Below, one piece after another: positions 6,799 to 14,214 of a stretch of 14,214 bases of DNA. Each line of letters begins with the position of its first letter. Position 1 is the first letter of the stretch. The notes beneath the pieces were generated by a model. The model worked only from the letters and a program-made list of their open reading frames with translations, was not told the DNA's origin and did not search any database. The stretch lies in contig JAJZVE010000046.1 of NCBI GenBank assembly GCA_021845835.1, positions 1 through 14,214 of the forward strand, in the 5' to 3' direction. This stretch comes from Pseudomonadota bacterium. Its GTDB lineage: Bacteria > Pseudomonadota > Alphaproteobacteria > Acetobacterales > Acetobacteraceae. A program made the translations under genes and the position numbers.

Positions 6799-7830
6799 AT
6801 GAGGCGCATGCTGCTTGCCGCGGGTCTCGCCGCGGCGATCGCCGCTGCGGCGTCCGGTTCCGTGCAGGCCGATCCGTCGTCCACCAAAGTGGCGCTGGTG
6901 CCGGGCGGGCCGCACCCGTATTTCGCCGCCTGGGAACAGGCGGGCAAGGACGCCGTGCGCGACTTCCATCTCGGCGCCGCGGACTACAAGGTGCCGCCGA
7001 GCTGGACGCTGTCGCAGCAGAACGACCTGATCAGCAGCCTCGCCGCGCAGGGCTACAACGCCTTCCTGATCTTCCCCGGCGATGCCGTCGGCACCCGGCC
7101 GATCGTGGCGGAGCTTGCCGACAGCAACATCCCCGCGATCGCGCTCGCCGGCTGCCTGCAGGACCCGTCGAAGGCGCTGTTCTGCATGGGCACCGATACC
7201 GGCCATTCCGCCTATCTCGGCACCAAGGCGCTGATCAAGGCGATGGGCGGCAAGGGGCGCATCGCGCATTTCACCGGCTTCCTGGTCGATCCCAACACCA
7301 GGCTGCGCATGGACAACGTCGCCAGGGCGGTGGCGGAGACCAACGGCGCGGTGACGCTGGTGCAGACCATCGCCGACATCGACGCACCGGAACCCGCGCA
7401 GGACAAGATCAACAGCTTTCTCGCCACGCAGGGCGGCCAGATCGACGGCATCGTCACGACCGCGTGGATTCCCGCCGTGGTGTCGGCCGAAGCGTTGCGC
7501 AAGATCGGCACCAGGCGCATCCACATGATCGGCATCGACCACGATCCCGTCGTGCTGCAGGCGATCAAGGACGGCTACGTCGATGGCACGATGCTGCAGA
7601 ATCCGTACGGACAGGGCTATGTCGGCAGCTACGTGATGGGCCGGCTCGCCGACGGTTGCAAGGTGAAGGACGACGCGCCCTGGGCGAAGACCGCGCAGAC
7701 CACGCGCTTCATCGACAGCGGCACGGCGCTGGCCGGACCGGCGGAAGTGGACCACTATCTCGACACGATGCGGGCGGTGACGAAGACGCTGCTCGCCGAC
7801 TTCCAGCAGAAGTACCTCACCTGTCCCTGA
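6799..7830 (+). CDS. Periplasmic sugar-binding protein of an ABC transporter (RbsB/Peripla_BP type)
   Basis: 343 residues. The first 24 form a Sec signal peptide (MRRMLLAAGL, an Ala-rich core, and VQA before D25), so the mature protein is periplasmic. The rest is the two-lobed type I fold: a first strand TKVALVPGG with PHPYF, the segment NDLISSLAAQGYNAFLIFP, and in the second half IHMIGIDHDPVVLQAIKDGYVDGTMLQNPYGQGY, typical of sugar-binding members. Cys119 and Cys129 are close enough for a disulfide, as may be a C-terminal pair. ATG at 6799 follows GGGAGGG (6784-6790) by 8 bases; a second ATG at 6808 is less well placed. It is first in the transporter operon. The ligand is unknown, but the neighbouring dehydratase and mutarotase point to a free sugar or sugar acid. 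Confidence 0.93.
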   Translation: MRRMLLAAGLAAAIAAAASGSVQADPSSTKVALVPGGPHPYFAAWEQAGKDAVRDFHLGAADYKVPPSWTLSQQNDLISSLAAQGYNAFLIFPGDAVGTRPIVAELADSNIPAIALAGCLQDPSKALFCMGTDTGHSAYLGTKALIKAMGGKGRIAHFTGFLVDPNTRLRMDNVARAVAETNGAVTLVQTIADIDAPEPAQDKINSFLATQGGQIDGIVTTAWIPAVVSAEALRKIGTRRIHMIGIDHDPVVLQAIKDGYVDGTMLQNPYGQGYVGSYVMGRLADGCKVKDDAPWAKTAQTTRFIDSGTALAGPAEVDHYLDTMRAVTKTLLADFQQKYLTCP

Positions 7831-7880
7831 CCGGCAGCGAGCCGCGTTCGGCGGCCGACGCGACCGGGACGACGGCGCGG

Positions 7881-7900
7881 CCCCCGCCTGGCGGCGGGGG
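7881..7900 (+). other. Hairpin between binding-protein and permease genes
   Basis: CCCCCGCC (7881-7888) and GGCGGGGG (7893-7900) make a perfect 8-bp GC stem with a TGGC loop, 50 bases after the binding-protein stop and 13 before the GTG start favoured for the first permease. Stems in this position often protect the upstream message or reduce downstream translation, giving more binding protein than membrane protein. That role is inferred here. If translation began at the CTG near 7827, the stem would lie in coding sequence. Confidence 0.5.
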
Positions 7901-7913
7901 TGCGCTGCTGTCG

Positions 7914-8855
7914 GTGGAGTTCGGGCTGCTGGTGCTGCTGGCGCTGTTCTGCGTCGGCTTCGCCTGGGCGACGCATGGCTTCCTGTCGCCGTTCAACCTG
8001 TTCGCGATGACGCGCACGGCGGCGGTGAACGTGCTGGTGGGGCTCGCCATGATGACGGTGATCGTCACCGGCGGGCTTGATCTCTCGATCGGCGCGATCG
8101 GCGTGTCCGCCGCGATGGCGGCGGGCTGGCTGATGCAGCAGGCCGGGCTGTCGGCGCCGCTCGGCGTGGCGGGCGGGCTGGCGGCGGGGGCGGCGCTGGG
8201 GCTGGTCAACGGCGTGCTGATCGTGCGCAGCCGCATGCACAGTTTCGTGGTCACGCTCGCCACCATGAGCATCTTCTTCGGCGCCATGATCGTGCTGACG
8301 CGCGCCCAGCCGTTCAACGGCCTGCCGGACGGGTTCACCGCACTGGGTCGCATCCACTGGTGGCGCGTGGTCTCGCCGATGCTGGCGGTGGCGCTGGCCG
8401 CGGGCGCGGCGCTGCAGCTGCTGTACCGCGCCACGCCGCTGGGGCGGGAGATGCTGGCCGCCGGCGCCAATGCGCGCGCGGCGCTGCTGTCCGGCGTCGA
8501 TGTCGCGCGCGCGATCGTGATGTGTCATATGCTGGCCGGGCTGCTCGCCGCGGTCGCCGGATTGCTGCTGACCATCCGCAACGGCGCCGCGATCCCGGCG
8601 ATGGCGGGCAATCTCGGGCAGGACTGGCTGCTGCCGGCGTTCCTCGGCCCGGTGCTGGGCGGCGCGCTGCTGTCGGGCGGGCGTGTCTCGGTGCCGGGTG
8701 CGGTACTCGGCAGCCTGCTCGTGACCGTGCTGAACAGCGGCTTGCTGCTGCTGCACGTGGGGGAATTCTGGGTGCAGTTCTTCCTCGGCGTGCTGCTGCT
8801 CGGCGCCGTCACCATCGACAAGGCGCGGCGGCAGATCATCCTGGGGCTCGGATGA
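7914..8855 (+). CDS. ABC sugar transporter permease, RbsC type (first of two)
   Basis: 313 residues from this start, close to the 321 of RbsC. It is almost wholly hydrophobic, with about eight to ten membrane helices, and carries the family signature GLDLSIG with Asp56, followed by the helix-breaking NGVLIVRSRMHSFVVTLATM segment. It should form the inner-membrane channel with the second permease. The start is uncertain: the frame has no ATG near. GTG at 7914 begins the first helix about eight residues shorter than the sister permease. CTG at 7827, overlapping the binding-protein stop, would add 29 hydrophilic residues. I favour GTG because a hairpin fills the space before it. A GGCGGGGG at 7893-7900 could be the ribosome site but lies in the stem. 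The end overlaps the next gene by ATGA. Confidence 0.9.
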   Translation: MEFGLLVLLALFCVGFAWATHGFLSPFNLFAMTRTAAVNVLVGLAMMTVIVTGGLDLSIGAIGVSAAMAAGWLMQQAGLSAPLGVAGGLAAGAALGLVNGVLIVRSRMHSFVVTLATMSIFFGAMIVLTRAQPFNGLPDGFTALGRIHWWRVVSPMLAVALAAGAALQLLYRATPLGREMLAAGANARAALLSGVDVARAIVMCHMLAGLLAAVAGLLLTIRNGAAIPAMAGNLGQDWLLPAFLGPVLGGALLSGGRVSVPGAVLGSLLVTVLNSGLLLLHVGEFWVQFFLGVLLLGAVTIDKARRQIILGLG

Positions 8856-9796
8856 TGCGGCGGCTGCTCGAAGGCGACTGGTTCGGCCTGTGCGCGCTGG
8901 TGCTGGCGGCGCTGGTCGTCATCGGCGTGCTGCGGCCGGATTTCCTCTCCGCCTTCAACATCTTCGTGCTGCTCGACACGGTCGCGCTGGCGACGCTGAT
9001 CGCACTGGCGCAGATGGTGGTGATCGCGCTCGGGCAGATGAACCTTTCGGTCGGCGCGATCGGCGGGCTGGTGGCGATCGGGTTTGCCGGGGCGATGCAG
9101 GTCTGGGGCGTGCCGCCGCTGCCGGCGGTCGCCGGCGGGCTGCTGCTCGGCGCGGCGTGCGGGGTGCTGAACGGCGTGCTGACGGCGCGCGCGGGCCTGT
9201 CGGCCTTCATCGTCACGCTGGCGACGATGGCGGCGTTCAAGGGCATCAATCTCGGCATCACGCAGGCGCAGCCATTCTACAACATCCCCGCGAGCGTGAA
9301 GGCGGCCGGCAATGCCGGCATCGGGCCGGTGCCGGTGCTGCTGCTGCCGGCGGCACTGGCGGCGGCGCTGGTCGCCTGGATGCTGGCGCGGCTGCCGATC
9401 GGGCGGCAGATGCTTGCGGTCGGTGGCAACGCGCATGCGGCGGAACTCTCCGGCATCCGCGTCGCGCGCGTGATCGTCGTGACGCATGTGCTGTCCGGCG
9501 TGCTGGCGGCGGCGGCCGGGATGATGGCGGTGGCGCGGCTGCAACTCGGCCAGCCGACCATCGGCGACGACTGGCTGATCCCCTCGTTCGCCGCGCCGGT
9601 GATCGGCGGTACGCTGCTCGCCGGCGGCCACGCCAGCGTCACCGGCACCATCGGCGGCGTCGCGCTGGTGGCGCTGATCGCGCAGGCGCTGGTGCTGTTC
9701 CGCGTCGATCCGTATTTCGTGCAGTTGCTGCTCGGCCTGCTGATCCTGGCCGCGGTAGGGCTGGCGCGCCTGCGCGCGGCGCGCGTGGCGGCCTGA
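8852..9796 (+). CDS. ABC sugar transporter permease, RbsC type (second of two)
   Basis: 314 residues, hydrophobic throughout, and clearly related to the upstream permease (matching segments include FLSAFN, SAFIVTLATMAAFKG and DDWLIPSFAAPVIGGTLLAGG). The pair is expected to form a heterodimeric inner-membrane channel. The signature that reads GLDLSIG in the sister protein is GQMNLSVG here, with Asn64 replacing the Asp, so the two halves are not equivalent. The ATG at 8852 overlaps the previous stop by 4 bases (ATGA) and another ATG follows at 8855. The ATPase gene starts one base after the stop. Two different permease genes in a row are common in rhamnose and other hexose transporters of alphaproteobacteria. 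Confidence 0.93.
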   Translation: MMRRLLEGDWFGLCALVLAALVVIGVLRPDFLSAFNIFVLLDTVALATLIALAQMVVIALGQMNLSVGAIGGLVAIGFAGAMQVWGVPPLPAVAGGLLLGAACGVLNGVLTARAGLSAFIVTLATMAAFKGINLGITQAQPFYNIPASVKAAGNAGIGPVPVLLLPAALAAALVAWMLARLPIGRQMLAVGGNAHAAELSGIRVARVIVVTHVLSGVLAAAAGMMAVARLQLGQPTIGDDWLIPSFAAPVIGGTLLAGGHASVTGTIGGVALVALIAQALVLFRVDPYFVQLLLGLLILAAVGLARLRAARVAA

Positions 9797-9797
9797 C

Positions 9798-11315
<1,518 letters not shown>

Positions 11316-11330
11316 CCGCGGCGTCCGGTC

Positions 11331-12428
11331 TCAGGCCGCATGCGTATGCCGGTGGTGCAGGTCCGGATAATGCGGGTGGCGGTGCACCAGCGGGGCGTGA
11401 CGGTGCGGATGCACATGCGGCTCGCCCGGCGGGTCGTCCGGGGCGTGCGCATGCTGATGGTGTTCGTCGTGCACATGGGCGTGCTCATGCACCGTCGCCT
11501 CGTGCGCATGCGCGTGCTCGTGGTGCTCGACCAGATGCAGCCACAGGCCGACGCCCATCAGCACGGCGGCGCCGAGCAGCCGGACGGTGACCGGCTCGCC
11601 GAACAGCGCCACCGCGAGCACCGCGCCGATGAAGGGGGCGGTGGAGAAGTAGGCCGCGGTCCTGGCCGATCCCAGATGCCGCAGCGCCAGCACGAACAGC
11701 ACCAGGCTCACGCCGTAGCCGAGGAAGCCGACCAGCGCGCCGCCGAGCAGCGGCGCCGCGGACGGCAGCACGGCGCCGTGCCACAGTGCCAGGCCCAGGT
11801 TGACCATGCCGGCGACCAGCCCCTTCAGCATGGCGATCTGCACCGGGTCGGCGGCGCTGAGCTTGCGCGTCAGGTTGTTGTCGATGCCCCAGGCGAGGCA
11901 GGCGCCGATGATCGCCAGCGCGCCCCAGCCCACGCCCGCCGCGGCGCCCTGCCAGGATAGCAGCACCGCGCCGGCCAGGATCAGCAGCGCCCCGGACACG
12001 ATCCGGCGGTCGGTGTGCTCGCGGAACACCACCCAGGCGAGGCCCATGGTGGCGAGGCCCTCGACGTTCAGCAGCAGGGCGGCGCTGGACGCCGGCGTGA
12101 CGCTGAGGCCGAGCATCAGCAGCAGCGGGCCGATCACGCCGCCCGCCAGGATCACCGCCGCCAGCCACGGCAGGTCGGCGCGCCGCAACGGCGCCTCCGG
12201 CGGCGCGCCGCCGAGCGTGAAGCGGCCGGCCTGCACGACCGCGAGGCCGATGCCGGAGCCGAGATAAAGCAGCCCGGCCAGCAGCCAGGGATCGACCGCG
12301 CCGAGCAGCAGCTTCGCCAGCGGCGTGCTGGCGCCGAACAGCGCGGCGGAGGCGACGCCGAGCGCGACGCCGGGTGTGGACAGGCCGAAGCGCGACACCG
12401 CGCTCCGATGCACCTGCACGGCCGCCAT
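11331..12428 (-). CDS. EamA/DMT-family membrane transporter with histidine-rich C-terminal tail
   Basis: 365 residues. Two EamA repeats of about five helices each (roughly 18-150 and 165-297) form an inner-membrane drug/metabolite-type transporter. Marker segments are FGASTPLAKLLL in helix 1, LLLNVEGLATMGLAWVVFRE closing repeat 1, and WGIDNNLTRKLSAADP in repeat 2. Residues 298-365 are hydrophilic with 25 histidines in 68 residues, mainly as His-x-His, ending in HPHYPDLHHRH. This suggests that divalent metal ions bind on the cytoplasmic or periplasmic face and perhaps gate or accompany transport, but the substrate is unknown. ATG at 12428 is chosen because it is the longest sensible start; there is no clear ribosome site, and GTG codons at residues 4 and 6 are alternatives. 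A strong inverted repeat lies 46-85 bases upstream. Confidence 0.9.
   Translation of the reverse strand: MAAVQVHRSAVSRFGLSTPGVALGVASAALFGASTPLAKLLLGAVDPWLLAGLLYLGSGIGLAVVQAGRFTLGGAPPEAPLRRADLPWLAAVILAGGVIGPLLLMLGLSVTPASSAALLLNVEGLATMGLAWVVFREHTDRRIVSGALLILAGAVLLSWQGAAAGVGWGALAIIGACLAWGIDNNLTRKLSAADPVQIAMLKGLVAGMVNLGLALWHGAVLPSAAPLLGGALVGFLGYGVSLVLFVLALRHLGSARTAAYFSTAPFIGAVLAVALFGEPVTVRLLGAAVLMGVGLWLHLVEHHEHAHAHEATVHEHAHVHDEHHQHAHAPDDPPGEPHVHPHRHAPLVHRHPHYPDLHHRHTHAA
11334..11537 (-). other. DNA coding for the His-rich tail of the EamA transporter
   Basis: These 68 codons (residues 298-365) contain 25 His codons, giving the DNA a visible CATGCG/GTGCAC-like periodicity. The repetition is loose, not a tandem array, and follows the protein rather than a mobile repeat. 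A Pro/Asp/Gly hinge (PDDPPGEP) splits the tail into two His clusters. Confidence 0.85.
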
Positions 12429-12635
12429 GTCCAGGTGCCCGCGGGCTGGCGCCGCGGACCCGTCCTGGCTTTCGGATCATTGGTCGGGAAATGATCGGAC
12501 CGACCAATGATCCCGTTGCCCACGCCGCAGGCGCGGCGGCTGGACCGCGACGGGGTCGAAACGGGTGCTGTTCACGCCGCCTGGGCGCGATCTGGTCGGG
12601 GGGGCGTGGCGGCCCAACACGCCGCGCGTGGCCGA
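12429..12635. other. 207-bp intergenic region upstream of the EamA gene
   Basis: This is the longest stretch here without a convincing gene. It contains the 14-bp inverted repeat at 12474-12513. The part at 12514-12635 has short open frames on both strands, but I recognise no product. The promoter of the EamA gene should lie here; I see no good -35/-10 pair outside the repeat. Confidence 0.6.
12474..12513. repeat. Perfect 14-bp inverted repeat with a third internal half-site
   Basis: GGATCATTGGTCGG (12474-12487) is exactly complementary to CCGACCAATGATCC (12500-12513), separated by 12 bases. Inside the spacer the core AATGATC occurs again (12490-12496), 16 bases from its copy in the right arm. 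It is less GC-rich than its surroundings and lies before the EamA gene, so a regulator-binding site is more likely than a terminator; no T-run follows. Confidence 0.7.
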
Positions 12636-13754
12636 TTACCGGGCGCTTGCGCCGGTGCTGGCGCGTGCGGCGGCGGCCGCCAGTCCCGCCGGATAGCGGC
12701 CGGCCGCGCAGGCGATGCGCCGCTCGGTCGGCAGATACCACACCTGCGCCGGCCGCAGCCGCGCCACCAGCGCGAAGTCGAAGCCGCAATCGTCGTGATG
12801 CACCCAGGCGACGCGGCCGGTGCGCGCCAGCACCATCGGGGGGAAGTAGGCGCGGGTGAAGCTGTCGCCGAGCAGCACGATCATCGGCCCGCGCGGGTCC
12901 GGCAGCGTCAGCAGCACGCCGCCCCATGGCGTGCGGTCGAGTGGCTGCGCCGTGCCCTCCTCCAGCGCCGGCAGCAGCAGCCGCTCGTCGGCGACGCCGG
13001 CCAGATCGAGCAGCCGCACCAGATCGCCGGGCGCCAGCGGCAACGGCGGCGTCAGCGCGACCGCGGGTGCGAGATGCCAGTCGGGCCGGCCGGCGGCGGC
13101 GGCGATCGCGTTGAAGGCGGCGAGGGCGCCGCGCGGCGTCCAATGGCTGTCGGTGCGGCGATACGGGTCCTCGACCCGCTGCAGCGCCCGCATCGCCGGC
13201 CGCAGATCCAGCGCCGGAACGCCGCGCGCCGCCAGCGCCGCCAGCAGCAGGTCGTATTCGGTGGGCCGGCCGGGGTTGCGCGCCCAGGCGGGCAGATCCG
13301 CGGCGTCGATGGTGCTGGCGTTCGGCGGCGGCGCGACCAGCAGCGTCGCGCCCTGGGCGGCGAGCGCGGCGCGCAGGGCGGCGAGCATGTCGGCAGCGGC
13401 GAGCACGCCGGCGCGATCCAGCCTGAGGCCCGCGCTCTGCTCGATCATGGCGTTCTCGCGCAGGAACGGCCGGCCGGTGGGGCCGATCAGCACGTCGGCG
13501 TTGCCGATGCCGAGCAGGCCATGCACGAGGCGCGCATGGGCGCCGATCAGCGCCCGCCGCAGCCCGAAATGGTCGCGCAGCCAGGCGTCGGTCTGCGCCA
13601 GCAGGTGGGTCCACCCATCGCGCCCCGGCGGTGCCGCGAGCGGGCGCAGCTCCTCGGCGGACATGCCGCGCGTCGCGGGGGCGACGAACTGCGCCAGCAG
13701 CGGCACCGCCAGCAGCGCCAGCGCGAGCGGGAACAGCAGGCGGCGTGGCGTCAT
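12636..13754 (-). CDS. AlgJ/AlgX-like protein with SGNH-hydrolase-type domain
   Basis: 372 residues. Residues 5-22 form a hydrophobic signal or signal-anchor, so the body should face the periplasm. The segment TDAWLRDHFGLRR (55-67) and DVLIGPTGRPFL (87-98) match the usual N-terminal part of AlgJ/AlgX/DHHW proteins. The catalytic elements come in the family's permuted order: D202-S-H204-W first, then GDS at 296-298 with Ser298 as nucleophile. Known relatives O-acetylate exopolysaccharides such as alginate, working with an AlgI-type membrane acyltransferase. No such partner is in the window, so either it lies elsewhere or the role differs. The ATG at 13754 overlaps the pyruvate kinase stop by 4 bases. 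Without the partner the target polymer cannot be named. Confidence 0.85.
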   Translation of the reverse strand: MTPRRLLFPLALALLAVPLLAQFVAPATRGMSAEELRPLAAPPGRDGWTHLLAQTDAWLRDHFGLRRALIGAHARLVHGLLGIGNADVLIGPTGRPFLRENAMIEQSAGLRLDRAGVLAAADMLAALRAALAAQGATLLVAPPPNASTIDAADLPAWARNPGRPTEYDLLLAALAARGVPALDLRPAMRALQRVEDPYRRTDSHWTPRGALAAFNAIAAAAGRPDWHLAPAVALTPPLPLAPGDLVRLLDLAGVADERLLLPALEEGTAQPLDRTPWGGVLLTLPDPRGPMIVLLGDSFTRAYFPPMVLARTGRVAWVHHDDCGFDFALVARLRPAQVWYLPTERRIACAAGRYPAGLAAAAARASTGASAR

Positions 13755-14214
13755 TTCACCTGCGCGACGCGCAGCGCATTGGTGCTGCCGGCGACGCCGA
13801 ACGGGATGCCGGCGATCACGATGATCGACTGGCCATGCGCGGCAAATCCTTCCTGCATGGCGACGCGCGTGGCGCGGGCGACGGTTTCGGTCATCGTGTG
13901 GGTCTGCGGCGTCACCACCGGATGCACGCCCCACACCGCCGTCAGCCGCCGGCCCGTGGTCTCTGACGGCGTCAGCCCGATCACCGGCGCTTCCGGCCGC
14001 TCGCGCGCGGCGCGCAGGGCGGTGCTGCCGGAATCGGTGAAGGCGCAGATGGCGACTGCCCCGACCGTGTGCGCCACCTGCCGCGCCGCCGCCGCGATGG
14101 CGTCCTGCATGGAGCGGTCGGGCGCCGGGCGCGAGGCCTCGACGATGGCGCGCCAGCCCGGATCCTGCTCCACCCGCGCGACAATGCGGTCCATGATGTT
14201 CACCGCCTCAGATC
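13751..14214 (-). CDS. pyk: Pyruvate kinase, C-terminal part (5' end cut by window)
   Basis: About 154 codons of the C-terminal domain are visible; the catalytic barrel lies beyond the right end. Pyruvate kinase makes pyruvate and ATP from phosphoenolpyruvate and ADP in the last step of glycolysis. The first visible residues, SEAVNIMDRIVARVE, are the usual continuation of the ETAxGxYPxEAVxxM motif, which shows that the frame continues past the window and that the GTG at 14203 is internal. Typical C-domain segments follow: AICAFTDSGSTALRAARERPEAPVIGLTP, a WGVHPVV turn and the closing IPFGVAGSTNALRV. Its stop overlaps the start of the AlgJ-like gene (ATGA), so the two are probably cotranscribed, an odd pairing of glycolysis with an envelope protein. 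It is intact as far as seen. Confidence 0.95.
   Translation of the reverse strand, partial: SEAVNIMDRIVARVEQDPGWRAIVEASRPAPDRSMQDAIAAAARQVAHTVGAVAICAFTDSGSTALRAARERPEAPVIGLTPSETTGRRLTAVWGVHPVVTPQTHTMTETVARATRVAMQEGFAAHGQSIIVIAGIPFGVAGSTNALRVAQVK

Noticed and set aside
4881..6947. Apparent 688-residue form of the enolase-superfamily protein
   Set aside because: The upstream part is a shadow of gntR. The ATG at 5987 has a strong ribosome site and begins the normal capping domain.
11337..11537. Tandem DNA repeat or CRISPR-like periodicity
   Set aside because: The periodicity is irregular and comes from many His codons in the transporter tail; there are no constant repeats with spacers.
12507..12700. 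Possible small plus-strand gene beginning at or after the inverted repeat, including a frame reading RVLFTPPGRDLVGG
   Set aside because: It has no recognisable family and no ribosome site, and it runs into the antisense of the AlgJ-like gene. I cannot support it from sequence alone.

Overview
The window is GC-rich, densely packed chromosomal DNA, most likely from an alphaproteobacterium (perhaps Acetobacteraceae/Rhodospirillales). That placement is inferred from base composition, gene packing and gene families, not from a marker gene. It holds fourteen protein genes, two of them cut by the window ends. Most neighbours in the same direction overlap by 4 bases or sit 1 to 20 bases apart. I see no tRNA, rRNA, CRISPR array, insertion sequence or phage gene.

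Region 1 (1-4525, minus strand) is a CoA-thioester operon read right to left: an IclR-type regulator, a crotonase-fold enzyme, the large and small subunits of a B12-dependent acyl-CoA mutase, and a class III CoA-transferase that runs off the left end. The likely logic is that the transferase activates a carboxylic acid, the mutase rearranges its carbon skeleton, and the crotonase acts on the acid or product. The substrate is unknown. The mutase keeps the methylmalonyl-type substrate residues but differs where classical enzymes contact the adenosyl group. The crotonase lacks one of the two usual catalytic glutamates. A promoter with a palindromic operator lies just before iclR.

Region 2 (4550-11328) is a sugar or sugar-acid uptake and breakdown locus built around a divergent control region at 6686-6798. 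Leftward run a GntR/FCD regulator, a mandelate-racemase-subgroup dehydratase-like enzyme and a small L-rhamnose-mutarotase-family protein. Rightward run a periplasmic binding protein, two RbsC-type permeases and a double-domain RbsA-type ATPase. The two promoters appear to share one self-complementary -35 hexamer, with an 18-bp palindrome beside it as the likely regulator site. A hairpin separates the binding-protein gene from the first permease gene, and another covers the end of the ATPase gene.

Region 3 (11331-14214, minus strand) holds an EamA/DMT membrane transporter with a strikingly histidine-rich C-terminal tail. Upstream of it is a 207-bp gap with a perfect 14-bp inverted repeat. Beyond the gap is an AlgJ/AlgX-like SGNH-family protein whose start overlaps the end of a pyruvate kinase gene cut by the right end.

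The best candidates for something under-described are the divergent acyl-CoA mutase operon, the shared-hexamer control region with a possibly leaderless gntR transcript, and the His-tail transporter with its unusual upstream repeat.
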